NCBI GenBank assembly: GCA_002633005.1
Contig: NMRA01000337.1
Span: 25,301-89,300, forward strand
Direction of reading: 5' to 3'
DNA from: Phoronis australis
Lineage: Eukaryota > Phoronida > Phoronidae
Length of the DNA stretch: 64,000 nt
The notes beneath the pieces were generated by a model. That model saw nothing but the letters and a program-made list of their open reading frames with translations, was not told the origin of the DNA and made no database searches. The position numbers and the translations under genes were made by a program. Position 1 is the first letter of the stretch, and each line of letters opens with the position of its first letter. Below are positions 12,753 through 23,141 of the stretch, one piece after another.

Positions 12753-12884
12753 AGGACACTATATATATACCCACATATAGTTAGTTAACGTGTTTACAAG
12801 TCAGACTTTAGTGTTATCGTAGTGACTTTATGATGGACAACTTACTGGAATGTACCTTATATTGTACTTAAACTTTTTTTTTAA

Positions 12885-13017
12885 CGAAGGGAGATGTTGT
12901 ATACGCGTACCTAAGTCTAGTATTACGGACCACATGTAATGTAGTTATTATCTTTGCACACGAATAGAGAGTCAACCACGACGTTCTTTGTCTTAACTTA
13001 AAACACAAAGTGTTTCA
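12885..13017 (+). repeat. Polypurine tract and partial 3' LTR of second Gypsy element
   Basis: AACGAAGGGAGATGTTGTATACGCGT follows the pol stop by about 130 bp. It has the same PPT-TGT layout as at 4964 in the first element, so the LTR should begin near 12895. It is cut by the TIR element at about 13018. No matching 5' LTR was found upstream of gag. Confidence 0.5.
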
Positions 13018-13453
13018 AAGCATACAATAGGAAAGCCTATAGAAATCCTTTAGCTTATCGTATGAGAAACCCTATAGGAATTCGTATAAGACTTGAATAT
13101 ATCGAGTAGGTAGTTTAATAGGATCCTATAGGAAGTTCAATAGATTTCTATGGCAATTAACATACATGTATTAAGACTCGCCTCAATATTAAAATTTACA
13201 AAAATTAATGACTCAGAAGAGCTGAAATTAGATAAAAACAAATTGATATTTTACTATATAGTCTTAGGCTATTGTTTGTTAAAATGCTTAGAAATCAGAT
13301 TTGTGATTAAATTCCTAAAGGATTTTTTCAATAGGAATTCCTATACAATATCTTGATCCTATAGGAAATCGATATTCCTCAGGGATTCTTAAAGGAATTT
13401 CTAAGGAATTCCTTAAGGAAATGTTATCCTATAGGAATCCTATTTTCGTATGG
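13018..13453. mobile_element. MITE-like element rich in TCCTATAGGA palindromes
   Basis: The left end (GCATACAATAGGAAAGCCTATAG) is roughly inverted at the right end (CCTATAGGAATCCTATTTTCGTATGG). Between them the self-complementary strings TCCTATAGGA and AATTCCTTAAGGAA recur near both ends, with an AT-rich core. No coding capacity. Confidence 0.55.
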
Positions 13454-16340
13454 GTTCTTATCCATTTGCAAGCAAATCCCAATTTACTTGATGGACAGAA
13501 AATTTGCCTATTTTGTTTGTCGGTGGTGTGTACAACGTTGTATGCAGAAATTTCCGTGTATAAGTCCATGACTTGAACTTTCACCATAGAAATTAACTGA
13601 AAGTGAAAGGGAATGGGAGAATTGTTGTGGTTTGTGCAAATTTCTGAAATCAAAATAGGCAAAAATTTAGTTAATTTAAATTGAAAATTGAATAAATATT
13701 TGATTACTAAATATCAATTTTCAGTTGAGGTGATAAAACGGGTGTTCAGCTTGCCGACCTGTCACTACAAAAGCGTGCAAACATTCAGAATTCAACGATA
13801 GTCTGCAACTCGGGCGCAGGAGGGACCGTGTCAGTAGACCACATTCACTCGGACAGGTGGCTTACTTGTTCCGCAACAGGCACAACAACGATATGCCGCA
13901 TAGAGATTCCCTAAGGAAAGCAAATGTTGTCTTGAGGTTTCAATGATGAGCGTCAAATAACAAATTGCCTAAGATATACCGGTATTATATAATAAACAAA
14001 AAGAAAAATTATGAAACTCTGTGTTTTAACTAAAAATCAAAAGAAAAACAAAATCTCACCCACAAAGGGGATCCACAAAATTCATCCATCCCGCTCAACT
14101 CCTTTGCGGCTGTGAGAATGCTTGCTTTCTTGACTTGGTTCCCTGAAGCCAACTACGCGAGAGGCTGTAACAAAACATACGCTAACACGGCGAATAAACG
14201 GGGGGGTGCTTTCTGGCAAAGGTTCTTTGCTGTGCTAGAACTTGGAATACTGCGTCATCTCAAGATCACGCAGGAGAGAGCGGTGTGTGAACTGAGAGTT
14301 ACGAGATCACGCTAGCTGCCTGACCAATCAGATACATACTCACACCAAGACCAGTATCATTGGCTTCCGCCGTTATTGTGTCATGAGCGTAGTGACATCT
14401 AGCGGTCGTGTGGTCCGGGGACGTAAAGAAGTAAGCGGCGAGACGTCGACAACCACGGCCGATTTTATTTTGTCAAATTAAAAATTGCGAAGTATATTTT
14501 TTTAAAATATCGATGATATAAAACATGAGCGATCTATTGAAAAATACACATAGGCAAGAAATGTAGTAAATCAAGAAAAAATTGGGAAATGACATCATAA
14601 GCAGAGGGAGGGAGTGACTGATCAGCGTTAACCAAATAGCTACATAATTATCTCAATGGTGTTGTTTTCATAGGCGGCGCAACATTAAAATAAGTGGGAG
14701 CTATAGCCCCAGCCCGTATGGTGCGCGCCACCCATGCCCATGGGAGGCCCAGCACTGGAATAAGTGGGGCTATAGTCCCACATCCCCGGCCCTATGGTGC
14801 GCTGCCCATGGACTGGTAGCTGCTGCGGTTGCGCCTCACAAGAGTGGCATTTGTTTTTGTTTCGGTGTTGATTATTCCTATGGAAGTTACTGTCATTAAA
14901 ACTTTTTGCAACTCAGCCTTTTTTCAACCCGTTGCATAAGAGTTACGGAAGCCCTTCATCAATTCTTGATCATGGTGTATGATTATAACAGAAGCAAGTG
15001 ATAATAATTTAATTAATTAATCATCATCATTTTGAATACTTGACATGTTTAAAAATATTTTTTGTTCTAAAAACCGCGTGAGTTACCAAAATGCGAACAA
15101 TAATTGGTCCGTGTAATAATGTAATAACCTAAAAAGAAATGAACCTGGGAATTTACAGAAATAACTGATCAAACCACCAGGGAAATATTTTCAATGATTC
15201 ACGAAAGACTGTACCCTAGCAAGACAATGATTTTAGAATATGATTCCCTCACAATTGCTGTCGGGTTTGGTTGACTAATTTTTCCGGGACATAGCTGGTT
15301 ATCTCAGTCAGAACCGTAGCTCAAGAGTCTCGCTTGATGAACAAAAATGTCAAAATGAAAACGAAGCAACTGAATGGAATTAGGCTTCACTTGATAACTC
15401 CAACACCAATTCGATGAAAACTGAGCCGAGTAGTCTGCAGGAAATTCTAAATGCAAACTCTCGCGTCTAGTAATCGGAGGACGGAAGCCCCGAACAGAAT
15501 AGGTCACCGTCATGCAGAAGTTACAGTGGCATTCCAGGGAGTTCTATCATGGTAAAATTGGGCAACTGGAGGGTGGACAGGTACAAATTTTGCAGGATTT
15601 TGTTCAGGGAGGTGGTCTCCGGGGACATAGGGTACGATGGCTTTGCTGAAATTGAATAGAACCCGATAAAAGCAGCGCAAAACTGAGCTCAAGAGACACT
15701 GGGCGCAGATGGGTTTATTTGGCCATAGACATGTGAAGTTTATGGTTGATCATTTATAAAGCCTGGCAAGGTGAAGACACAAAACTCCAGCAATAGCGGT
15801 CCAGGATTGGCCGGGGGTGGGAGGGGGGGGGGGCAGAGAACAGATTAGCCAGGATCAAGTTTGTCCGTTAGGCATTCGCACCCCCGAACTGCCAAATGGG
15901 ATCTGGGAGAATTTTAAGGTGGGGACCGCATGGCCCCTTATTGGACCCTCCCTAAATCCGCCAATGGTCTAACCCAGGACAAGAGTTTCATTAACTGGCC
16001 AATGACAGTTCGTTAATACGGCTCACGAAAGTGTTCATTATGTCTGAATACTGAAAAACCAGGCTATATAACTTCACTCTTTAAAATGAGTCAAACAATA
16101 TATGGTGTTATTTTTTTAACCACTTTGTTGTATTATAAGAAAATTGACCTTTTCACAAATATGCACCTACGTAAATGTAAACATAAGTTAATTAAACTGT
16201 GTGAATGTGAGTGTGAATGAGTGTATGGATGTCCTTCCCCTTCCCGTCCCCCCCTTTTTTGTATTATTCTCGGCTAATTATTCGCCCAATCATTTGGAGT
16301 ATTTTCCAAATGCTTAGGCCTATTTGTTCAATTAATATGA
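13454..16340. other. No recognised gene; short duplications and G-runs
   Basis: At 14690-14815 a ~75-bp segment with ATAAGTGGG, GCTATAG and CCCTATGGTGCGC is imperfectly duplicated. A G-run lies near 15815-15832. CCCTAAATCCGCCAATGG near 15951-15968 looks like a degenerate hAT terminus. No supportable coding sequence was found. Confidence 0.4.
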
Positions 16341-16353
16341 TGTACAGTGTATT

Positions 16354-16617
16354 TTACTCTAGTAAGTTGTACAGATATGTAGTTGGGGCTACCCAACCCC
16401 AGCCGAATCTACTATTCATTAATGATGTGCTTTCTGGGTAATAAACGTACTTCAATGACGCCAGTTGCCATCCCCGTACCCGGGGGGGGGTGCGTGTGCG
16501 CGTGACGCAGAGGCACGAATCCACTCCGGGCACCGGAATATGAGTGCCATCCAACAAGCCAAATTTAATTCGTAGTACCTGTACCGTCATCATGCTCTTA
16601 CTAAAAAATTCTGTCAC
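16354..16617 (-). pseudogene. PIF/Harbinger-like transposase fragment
   Basis: The minus-strand frame contains LRIKFGLLDGTHIPVPG, matching the first catalytic-Asp motif (DGTHI) of Harbinger nucleases. About 45 residues later comes YPESTSLMNSRFG, in the place of the family's 'WPGSxHDSRxxxxS'. The segment between has CA/CG-rich expansions, and no flanking transposase sequence is legible. A short degraded relic is the best reading. Confidence 0.5.
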
Positions 16618-17485
16618 TCTGTAGATACATTCGTGTGAGCATATGGACTCGTCTTACTGAAACACCCCTTTTCTCTTATTCGGACTGGTCCATTGACCCT
16701 TTGCGAAGATTTGCACGTGGTCTTTTTGCACACGGCACACTAGCCTCGCTATTGGTTCGTTTCTATCAGGTGCCACGAGTTTGGTCAGCTCCTGACTTCT
16801 ATAGGCAGATGATTGTCACGTGTTCTCAGTCCTGTCCAGACATCGTAATACATGTGATGTCTATGGGCCTGTCCACGTAAGCCAACACTGCGTGTATAAT
16901 CTTACTAGTATGGAGTACATTTCCCTGCAGGCCGCACGCACGAAAGTAGTTCACTTCTATCGTTTTGCTCGGTAGACGGCGCTTTTGTAAACATGGTCGC
17001 GATTTCTGATTTAGGGAGCAGGCCTACCGCGTTTCTGAATCAATGTAAATGTTACTGAACAAGTGATGTAAATGGTGACTCAGATCAATTTCCGAACTGG
17101 GAATCTAACTGGGGCCAGTCATGTACGCCTGTACGGTTGTACTTGCATAAAAAGTGAGTGAAAAGGGGTCTGAATTGAAGGTAAATTGGTGATTTTCGAC
17201 ACATCACTGTCATCCCTGTGAGTGTGAGAGTGACTGGCCGCTTGGACTTGGACTTCAGAGTTCAGTCTTATCACAGCTACTTTGGAAACAAGTCGGATAT
17301 AATATTTCCTGGTTTTGAATGACGCTATCAACATGTTGCAATATTAACTTCAGTGCAGGTTCACTAGTTAAAGCTCACAGAGTCGGACTGTTAGTGTTAG
17401 TTAGGTGGAACACACCAGTGACAGCAAATGTCTAGACGTGACTAGGCGAATACACGTGTTGTTGGTCACTTTATACTAGGGAAAA

Positions 17486-17893
17486 ATGGGAAACGAACAA
17501 CAGGACAAGGACATGATCAAAAAAAGTTGATGAATGTAACAACTTAATAACATTCCTATTATTCAGTGGATGTCAGCAATCCGTCTCATTACTCAGTCTT
17601 AAGATCGACAGAAACATGTATGGATTGATTCGCCATCTGTTTCTAAGAAGCCAACAGGAGCAAGTTGACCATGGGCATTCAGTATCTGAGAATTATCAAC
17701 AATCCAACCCTTTCTTGTCAAACATGTTTAAAGATTCAACCGAGCAACTTCTTGATCGGAAACTGTTGTTTAAAATCAGTACATCTTTGGATGACATTTG
17801 CAAGACTTCAGAAAAAGTGTGCTTAGACTTCCCATGACTATGAGGAACCTGGATGACAAGCCGCGTCTTTGGAAAATTGTGAAAGAAGTGTAA
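17486..17893 (+). pseudogene. Candidate gene or gene relic, ~130 aa, two frameshifts
   Basis: ATG at 17486 opens MGNEQQDKDMIKK. A run of seven A bases near 17519 then shifts the frame. From there a frame stays open through MYGLIRHLFLRSQQEQVDHG (17616 on) and DRKLLFKISTSLDDICKTSE to a TGA at 17837, while another frame reads MTMRNLDDKPRLWKIVKEV to TAA at 17893. The sequence looks cellular rather than transposon-derived, and about 1.5 kb of AT-rich, 3'-UTR-like DNA follows. It could be a processed pseudogene, a terminal exon (acceptor-like ATTCCTATTATTCAG near 17556-17570), or chance. I do not recognise the product. Confidence 0.3.
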
Positions 17894-19796
17894 AATCGTC
17901 CACATGGGCTATCACTTCTGTTACTGTGTGTCATTCACTACACATTGATATGACTAAGAATGAATTCACTGTAGCCATAATGTATGGGATACATGTAGAT
18001 GTTTGCCAAAAACCCTCAACTCTGTGCTGTACAAAGGCTATTGACTGCTGCGTGCATTCGTCATCATGCTGGCAATGGTGTATGTTTGAACATTTTTCAT
18101 GGCAAGAGATGGATCACGTTTATAGCTTATAATTGTTCTTAACATATATTTTAGCAAAGGTGACAAAGTTGATGATAGCAATTAGATAGGTGATTAAAAA
18201 TTCTCCAGATTGAGACATCCTCCTAAATTCAGAACACAGAAATCGTTGCTGAAATTAAATTTTTTCATCTTGAAATTTGAGGCGTGAGTGATTTTTATAT
18301 TTTCGTACTTTTCAAATTCCTAACGCTATGTTGTAGCATAACAGGTTGCAAGATTACTCTTGTAAGTTCATAAAAAGTGACTCACATGACAAACATTTAA
18401 TAAATTGTTACCATTCCCCTTGAATTTCTGACTGACAATTGTGTGAATTTCTAAAAATTGTGACAAGCTCCCACTTTGAAAAAAATAATTATTCACTGTC
18501 CCAATCTAGAGAATTTTTGCGTAATTGATTTTTGAAATTCTTATGTAATTAACTGTAAAACTGATGGATGACTTCTTGTTTATGAGAGGATCTGCTTTAA
18601 GCAAAAAGATTGTAAAAGTGATGACAATTTATTGTTTAGCTTTTGATCTTAAGTGATGGTGTGGTAGTTTTCACCAGCTTTAAAATGTCAGTGACAAAAG
18701 GTAGAAATCATAAGTGACAAAAGATTTCAATAGTCCATTTCAGTTAGTGACTCTGAAGCAGATGATAATTATAGTGGCAGTACCCGTGTGGTGAAAGAGT
18801 CATGACATAATGCTTTCGATTTAAAAATCTTGAGGGACTCTGATATGTAAGCTACAAGTGTTTTCCTCACAAGAAATGATGTTTGTGTGTTGTCAAAATC
18901 AGTTGCATACTGAGTTAGCTACTGAATGATCACAGTGCTTCATATGGTTAAAGGGGTTTTTATCAAAGAATAACATTTATTTTAATTGGCTAGACTGATG
19001 CATACCAAGGGAACTTGTGCCATGTGATAAAATGTTATTGTTTACATATGTTTTGGAAAAAATAAATGGTTTAATGAGATCATGAAATGTTACAATTGTG
19101 TCTTTAGCATCTAACGTCAATGTATAATACAGGATTACTTTTACATAAACTTTTAAAATGTTATAGATTTTGGATTTCCTATACGAATGCATGCCTACGT
19201 GTTCTCTGTACATTTGTTGCTTTGATAACACTATCACTGATGGTGTTACTCTATCAAAAATCAAAGGGCAATTTTGACAGTAAAATCACCCATGAAAATA
19301 TTATTGTAATGATGTGGATTTCCGACTCTGTCCCAATTTTTGTACTTCAAAGTGACCTAAAAGGGCTGCTGGGTTCCTTGTTAATTCCAGGTTGTTGTAT
19401 CTCTTGGGAGGCATTTTTTATTTAGTGCATCTGCATTGAATAAATTTATGTTTTTGATTATTTTTTGGCAGCTTTCCAAGATTTCCATAAAACTTCCAGG
19501 TTCAGATTTGGAAATTCTTGGTATTAGAAAAGGCAAAAAATTGGTGCTGTGAAACCTGTTGTGATATGAATAGATGTTATTGAAAGTATTTTTTATCTGC
19601 ATTAAACTCATCATTGTAACATAATGTGTCCTTTGTTGATTATCACAATTGCCATGTTGGAAGCTAAATCCTTGTTTTGGAAGCTAATTCCTTGTTTTGC
19701 AATCGTTTCACATCATCACTTGTTGATGTCAGAGCTTCGGGGATAGCATAAATTACTTCATAATTTCCTTTAGTTATATCAATAATTGGAACTCAT
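17894..19796. other. AT-rich noncoding stretch
   Basis: Long AT-rich sequence without TIRs, tandem repeats or recognised ORFs. An AATAAA lies near 19439. It resembles a long 3' UTR but cannot be tied to a transcript. Confidence 0.3.
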
Positions 19797-20106
19797 AGGC
19801 GCATTTAGGGGGGCAGGGGCTGCTGCAAGCAAAATGAAACAGCAAAAGCGCAACTCGTGAGGAAGTATAACTAGGACCTGTACTGGAGAAGGGGGGGGGG
19901 GGACTCAGACCCCAGATCGTGGCTGGCTCTCGTTCCCGTTTTTATTTATTTTTTTCAATTCTTTTTAGTCGATAGATTTCCCGAACAGAAGGTTCATACT
20001 CCTGGCCACTGCAACTTTCGGGACGCCTGTACACATACAACCATGTTCTGCTCATTTCCCGGAGGCAACGTGTTAGGGCCCCCTTCTGGTCCCTGATCTG
20101 CCACTG
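19797..20106. mobile_element. Nonautonomous hAT-like element
   Basis: The right end reads CCCTGATCTGCCACTGG, which inverted is CAGTGGCAGATCAGGG, a hAT-type terminus. The left end (AGGCGCATTTAGGGGGGCAG) is a degraded counterpart. The interior is short, with a G-run near 19889, and does not code. Confidence 0.45.
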
Positions 20107-20520
20107 GAACAGTACTACAAAACGTCACCACTGGTTTCTTCATCAGTATCGTCATCACTAATGTCTCGCAAAAAGTGTTGCTATTCTGGTCTTGTAATTA
20201 GTGCACGGCAAAGATCTACTAAAGTTTGGTGAACTACAGGGCTAATAAGCAAACAAATTGCAGTTCAGTATGGGAACTTCAATATCGCAATTAGTTGACC
20301 TGTCAACTGCGCTTCTTCTGCTAGTTTTATTTTAATCGCACAATGAACCTTTTATGTTCACTTAGTGATAACTAAACCGTTTCAATGATGTTTTTCGTTT
20401 TAAAATTGCTTCAATTAATACTACAGGTACTCCAATATCGTCCGCATTAGTCGCGATTCTACACGACTTTTCTTGAGACAAATTTTACACTTGGTTTAGA
20501 TATTTTGTTGAATGCACCGG

Positions 20521-20738
20521 GCCATGCGCACCCCCCATTTAGCGAAGTGGGCAAAGGTCTGCCCCTGAGAGACAAAATGTCCCAGGAAATGGGACTAAAG
20601 TCCAGTAAATAAGCGCAAACGTGCAATTCACAGTGGTGCTCCTGTTTTTTTTAGTCCGCTCGCTCTTTTGTTAGCAAAAGGTCCATAAGGTCAGGAATTT
20701 TATGAGCCCCCCATTTTGAAGGCTGGGTGCGCACATGC
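20521..20738. mobile_element. MITE copy 1 (GTGCGCAC-ended family)
   Basis: The left end GCCATGCGCACCCCCCATTTAGCGAAG is inverted at the right as GAGCCCCCCATTTTGAAGGCTGGGTGCGCACATG. The same ends recur in the copy at 21029-21275. Confidence 0.6.
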
Positions 20739-20829
20739 ATTTCTGTGATTTAATATCCAGGTTGGACCCGAAAGACCGGCCATTTAACTCCCACAGAAGG
20801 GCGTCTGCAATATTTCAGCGCTTGTATAT

Positions 20830-21712
20830 TCCCTCTGTTCGTTTATTGTAATACAGTGTGGTCAGGATGCAATGAAAAATTGGTTTCCTCTTCACCAGAC
20901 TTGTTTTAGGTGTACCTTTTGACACTCCATCAACTCATATGTTTAATAGACTGGGGTGGCTCCCTGTTGACAAACATTTTATGTATAGGCGTTTGTGTAT
21001 GATGCGTGATTTCACAATAATGTACCAACATGCACGCACCGGGCCTTCAATATGAGGGGGCTCGAACTCTTGGTGACATGGTCCTTTTAGTAACGAAATA
21101 GTCGGTCGTCTTAAAAAAAACAGGGTACCACATCCAAAGCTGTGAAGTGTGCGTTCGTGCCTTTTTAGTGGACTTTTTGTCTCGTTTTCTCAGACTTTTT
21201 GTTTCTCTGATGTTGACCTTTTTGTCCACTTCGCCAAATGGGGGTCTCGTTCGAGCCCCCCCCCTGGGTGCGCACATGTACCAACTTATTTATCTCGTAA
21301 CCTCGTACTTGTTTGAAATAGCCACCAAATCAGGACAAGATTTTCTACCTCAACTAATTTAGTTTTGCCTAAACACAGAACTTCGTTTTATTCTAAGTCC
21401 TTCTTTCTCATTCAGACCATTCAACAATGGAACAATTTGCCAAATAGTCTAAAGGAGGCTGATAATTTCATACACCAACTCATTAGTTACATGTGGTCGT
21501 CATAGCTGTCTTTCCCATGTATATACCATAAAAAAGTTTTTATTCATTAATTCAGTCTGTAAATCCAATTTGTAAATACTGTTTAATTTAATGTGTCTTA
21601 ATTTATCTGTTTATCTATCTTAAATGCTGGATATTAGCCTTTGGCTAAAGCATGTTTTATATTTACTGTATTTTATCCTCTATAAATAAAGTTTATTGTT
21701 ATTATCCCTAGA
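20830..21712 (+). pseudogene. Non-LTR retrotransposon (LINE) 3' end, split by a MITE
   Basis: Reading LFVYCNTVW near 20835, TRLVLGVPFDTPSTHMFNRL from 20894, then GWLPVDKHFMYRRL, this is the thumb/C-terminal region of a LINE reverse transcriptase. After the inserted MITE the sequence continues through IQTIQQWNNLPNSLKEADNF (about 21415-21475), the usual 'WNxLP' motif before the stop. A 3' tail ends near 21712 in ATAAATAAAGTTTATTGTTATTATC. There is a frameshift near 20885. The clade is CR1/L2-like; I cannot place it more exactly. Confidence 0.72.
21020..21284. mobile_element. MITE copy 2 inserted in the LINE, with 9-bp target duplication
   Basis: ATGTACCAA occurs at 21020-21028 and again at 21276-21284, directly flanking a 247-bp element (21029-21275). 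Its ends are inverted: GCACGCACCGGGCC...GGGGGCTCGAAC on the left and GTTCGAGCCCCC...GGGTGCGCAC on the right. The duplication sits in the middle of LINE coding sequence, confirming an insertion. Confidence 0.82.
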
Positions 21713-22689
21713 TTTCTTGACACACTATTCAAAAGAAAACACTTCCTATTGAATTTGATAAACAAGACCACATTAGCAGCAGAAAAAGTATTCACAATTT
21801 TGGTGTAGAAGCAAGAATTTTCTGCTGTTGAACTATTTTCTAAATTCAGTTAAATTTTCTACATTTTTGTGCCAATGCCTATTGTACATACAGTGACTGC
21901 AAAAAGTTTACAAATTCAAACTTTCCTACGCTACACAACATTATAACTAAGCATTAAGGCAGGGGCAAACTGTTGACTTCAATGTAACAACACAATATGA
22001 ATGCATAAATACGTTCTGTTGACGCCAGAAACTCACAAAAATGCAAGACTTAAAGTGAAATATAGTCTTGCACTACAAGCAAAACACGTGATCACACTAG
22101 CTTTCTTCGCTGTGTTCCGTAGATGTACGAATCTTGCGAGTAAAGCTAGAGCTGACGTGCTTTGCTCAAAAGGAATTGGTAATAACTCACAATGTCTTAC
22201 TTGATCTTACAAGATTCTTACGTCTACAAAATGCTGCCATTTGAACTTCACCATCATGGGGAAAGACTGAACAACCCAGGTACCTTTTGGTCGGTGCAAC
22301 ATATCTTTCATTGTACTTCAAAGAATTTTATGGCTCAAGGTTTACCTGCAAACTGATGGATGCCCCAAATGTATTGCTGACTGGTAATTTGACATTTTTG
22401 GAAAACAAAATACCTTGACAGCACAAAGACTCTATTTTTCACAAAACAAAACTGAGATGGGCCCATTGACAACCCTGTGTATTATGCTTTTTTTCTTCTT
22501 AGTGACACCTGTTTTGGGCCAGTGACTACAGTTTTATATGTTTGGACTAGTGTGTATATATATGAAACATTCTTACATGTAACTATGTCAGTTTAATCGC
22601 AATATAAGCACATTTCTTTCTGCCTTGGCTGAAGACTGTTGTCTGTGACTACTTTCTGGCTGACTAGTAGTCATAGTAACCAAGAAAAG

Positions 22690-23015
22690 AACTGACATAA
22701 ACTTTGGTTTATTTTTTTCATTTTACAAAATAACTTCTGTTTCAATCAGAATGCACCAGCTATGAATATAACTCCAATCTATGTCAAAAGTTTCATGTAA
22801 AATAAAAAATTATAGCATGACTTTAAAACTAGGCTACAAGTTCATTTATATAATAATTTGCATAACATAAGCAGCCATGATGAAACACATTGGGATCACA
22901 TGAGAAGTTAGTATCCTGCAAACCCCTCTTGTCCCTTTGACGCCTTCTTACACAACCACATCAAATTGGCGTGTCCCTCTCAGATTTCAAATTCACTGTG
23001 CTGCCATGCGCCTTC
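22690..23015 (-). other. Probable TFAM-like 3' UTR and poly(A) signal
   Basis: Downstream of the TFAM-like stop on the minus strand, AATAAA (TTTATT on plus, 22708-22713) lies about 300 nt after the stop. This is the nearest plausible polyadenylation signal. No TE signature lies between it and the stop. Confidence 0.45.
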
Positions 23016-23141
23016 TCACTTGGACGATTTCTTTCGGTGCCGCACCAAATCAGAGTATCCGTCCTGTTTCATCTGAGTCTCCCATACTTTAATCTCGTCT
23101 TCATATCGTTCCTTATCCTCATGGAACTCTTCAATAAACGG
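23016..23141 (-). CDS. TFAM: TFAM-like terminal coding exon
   Basis: Follows acceptor CTGTTTCAG and reads PFIEEFHEDKERYEDEIKVW, ETQMKQDGYSDLVRHRKKSSK, then TGA: 41 residues. It is the third helix of HMG box 2 plus the short C-terminal tail that in TFAM contacts the transcription machinery. Phase 0 at its start matches the previous exon. Confidence 0.9.
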   Translation of the reverse strand, partial: PFIEEFHEDKERYEDEIKVWETQMKQDGYSDLVRHRKKSSK

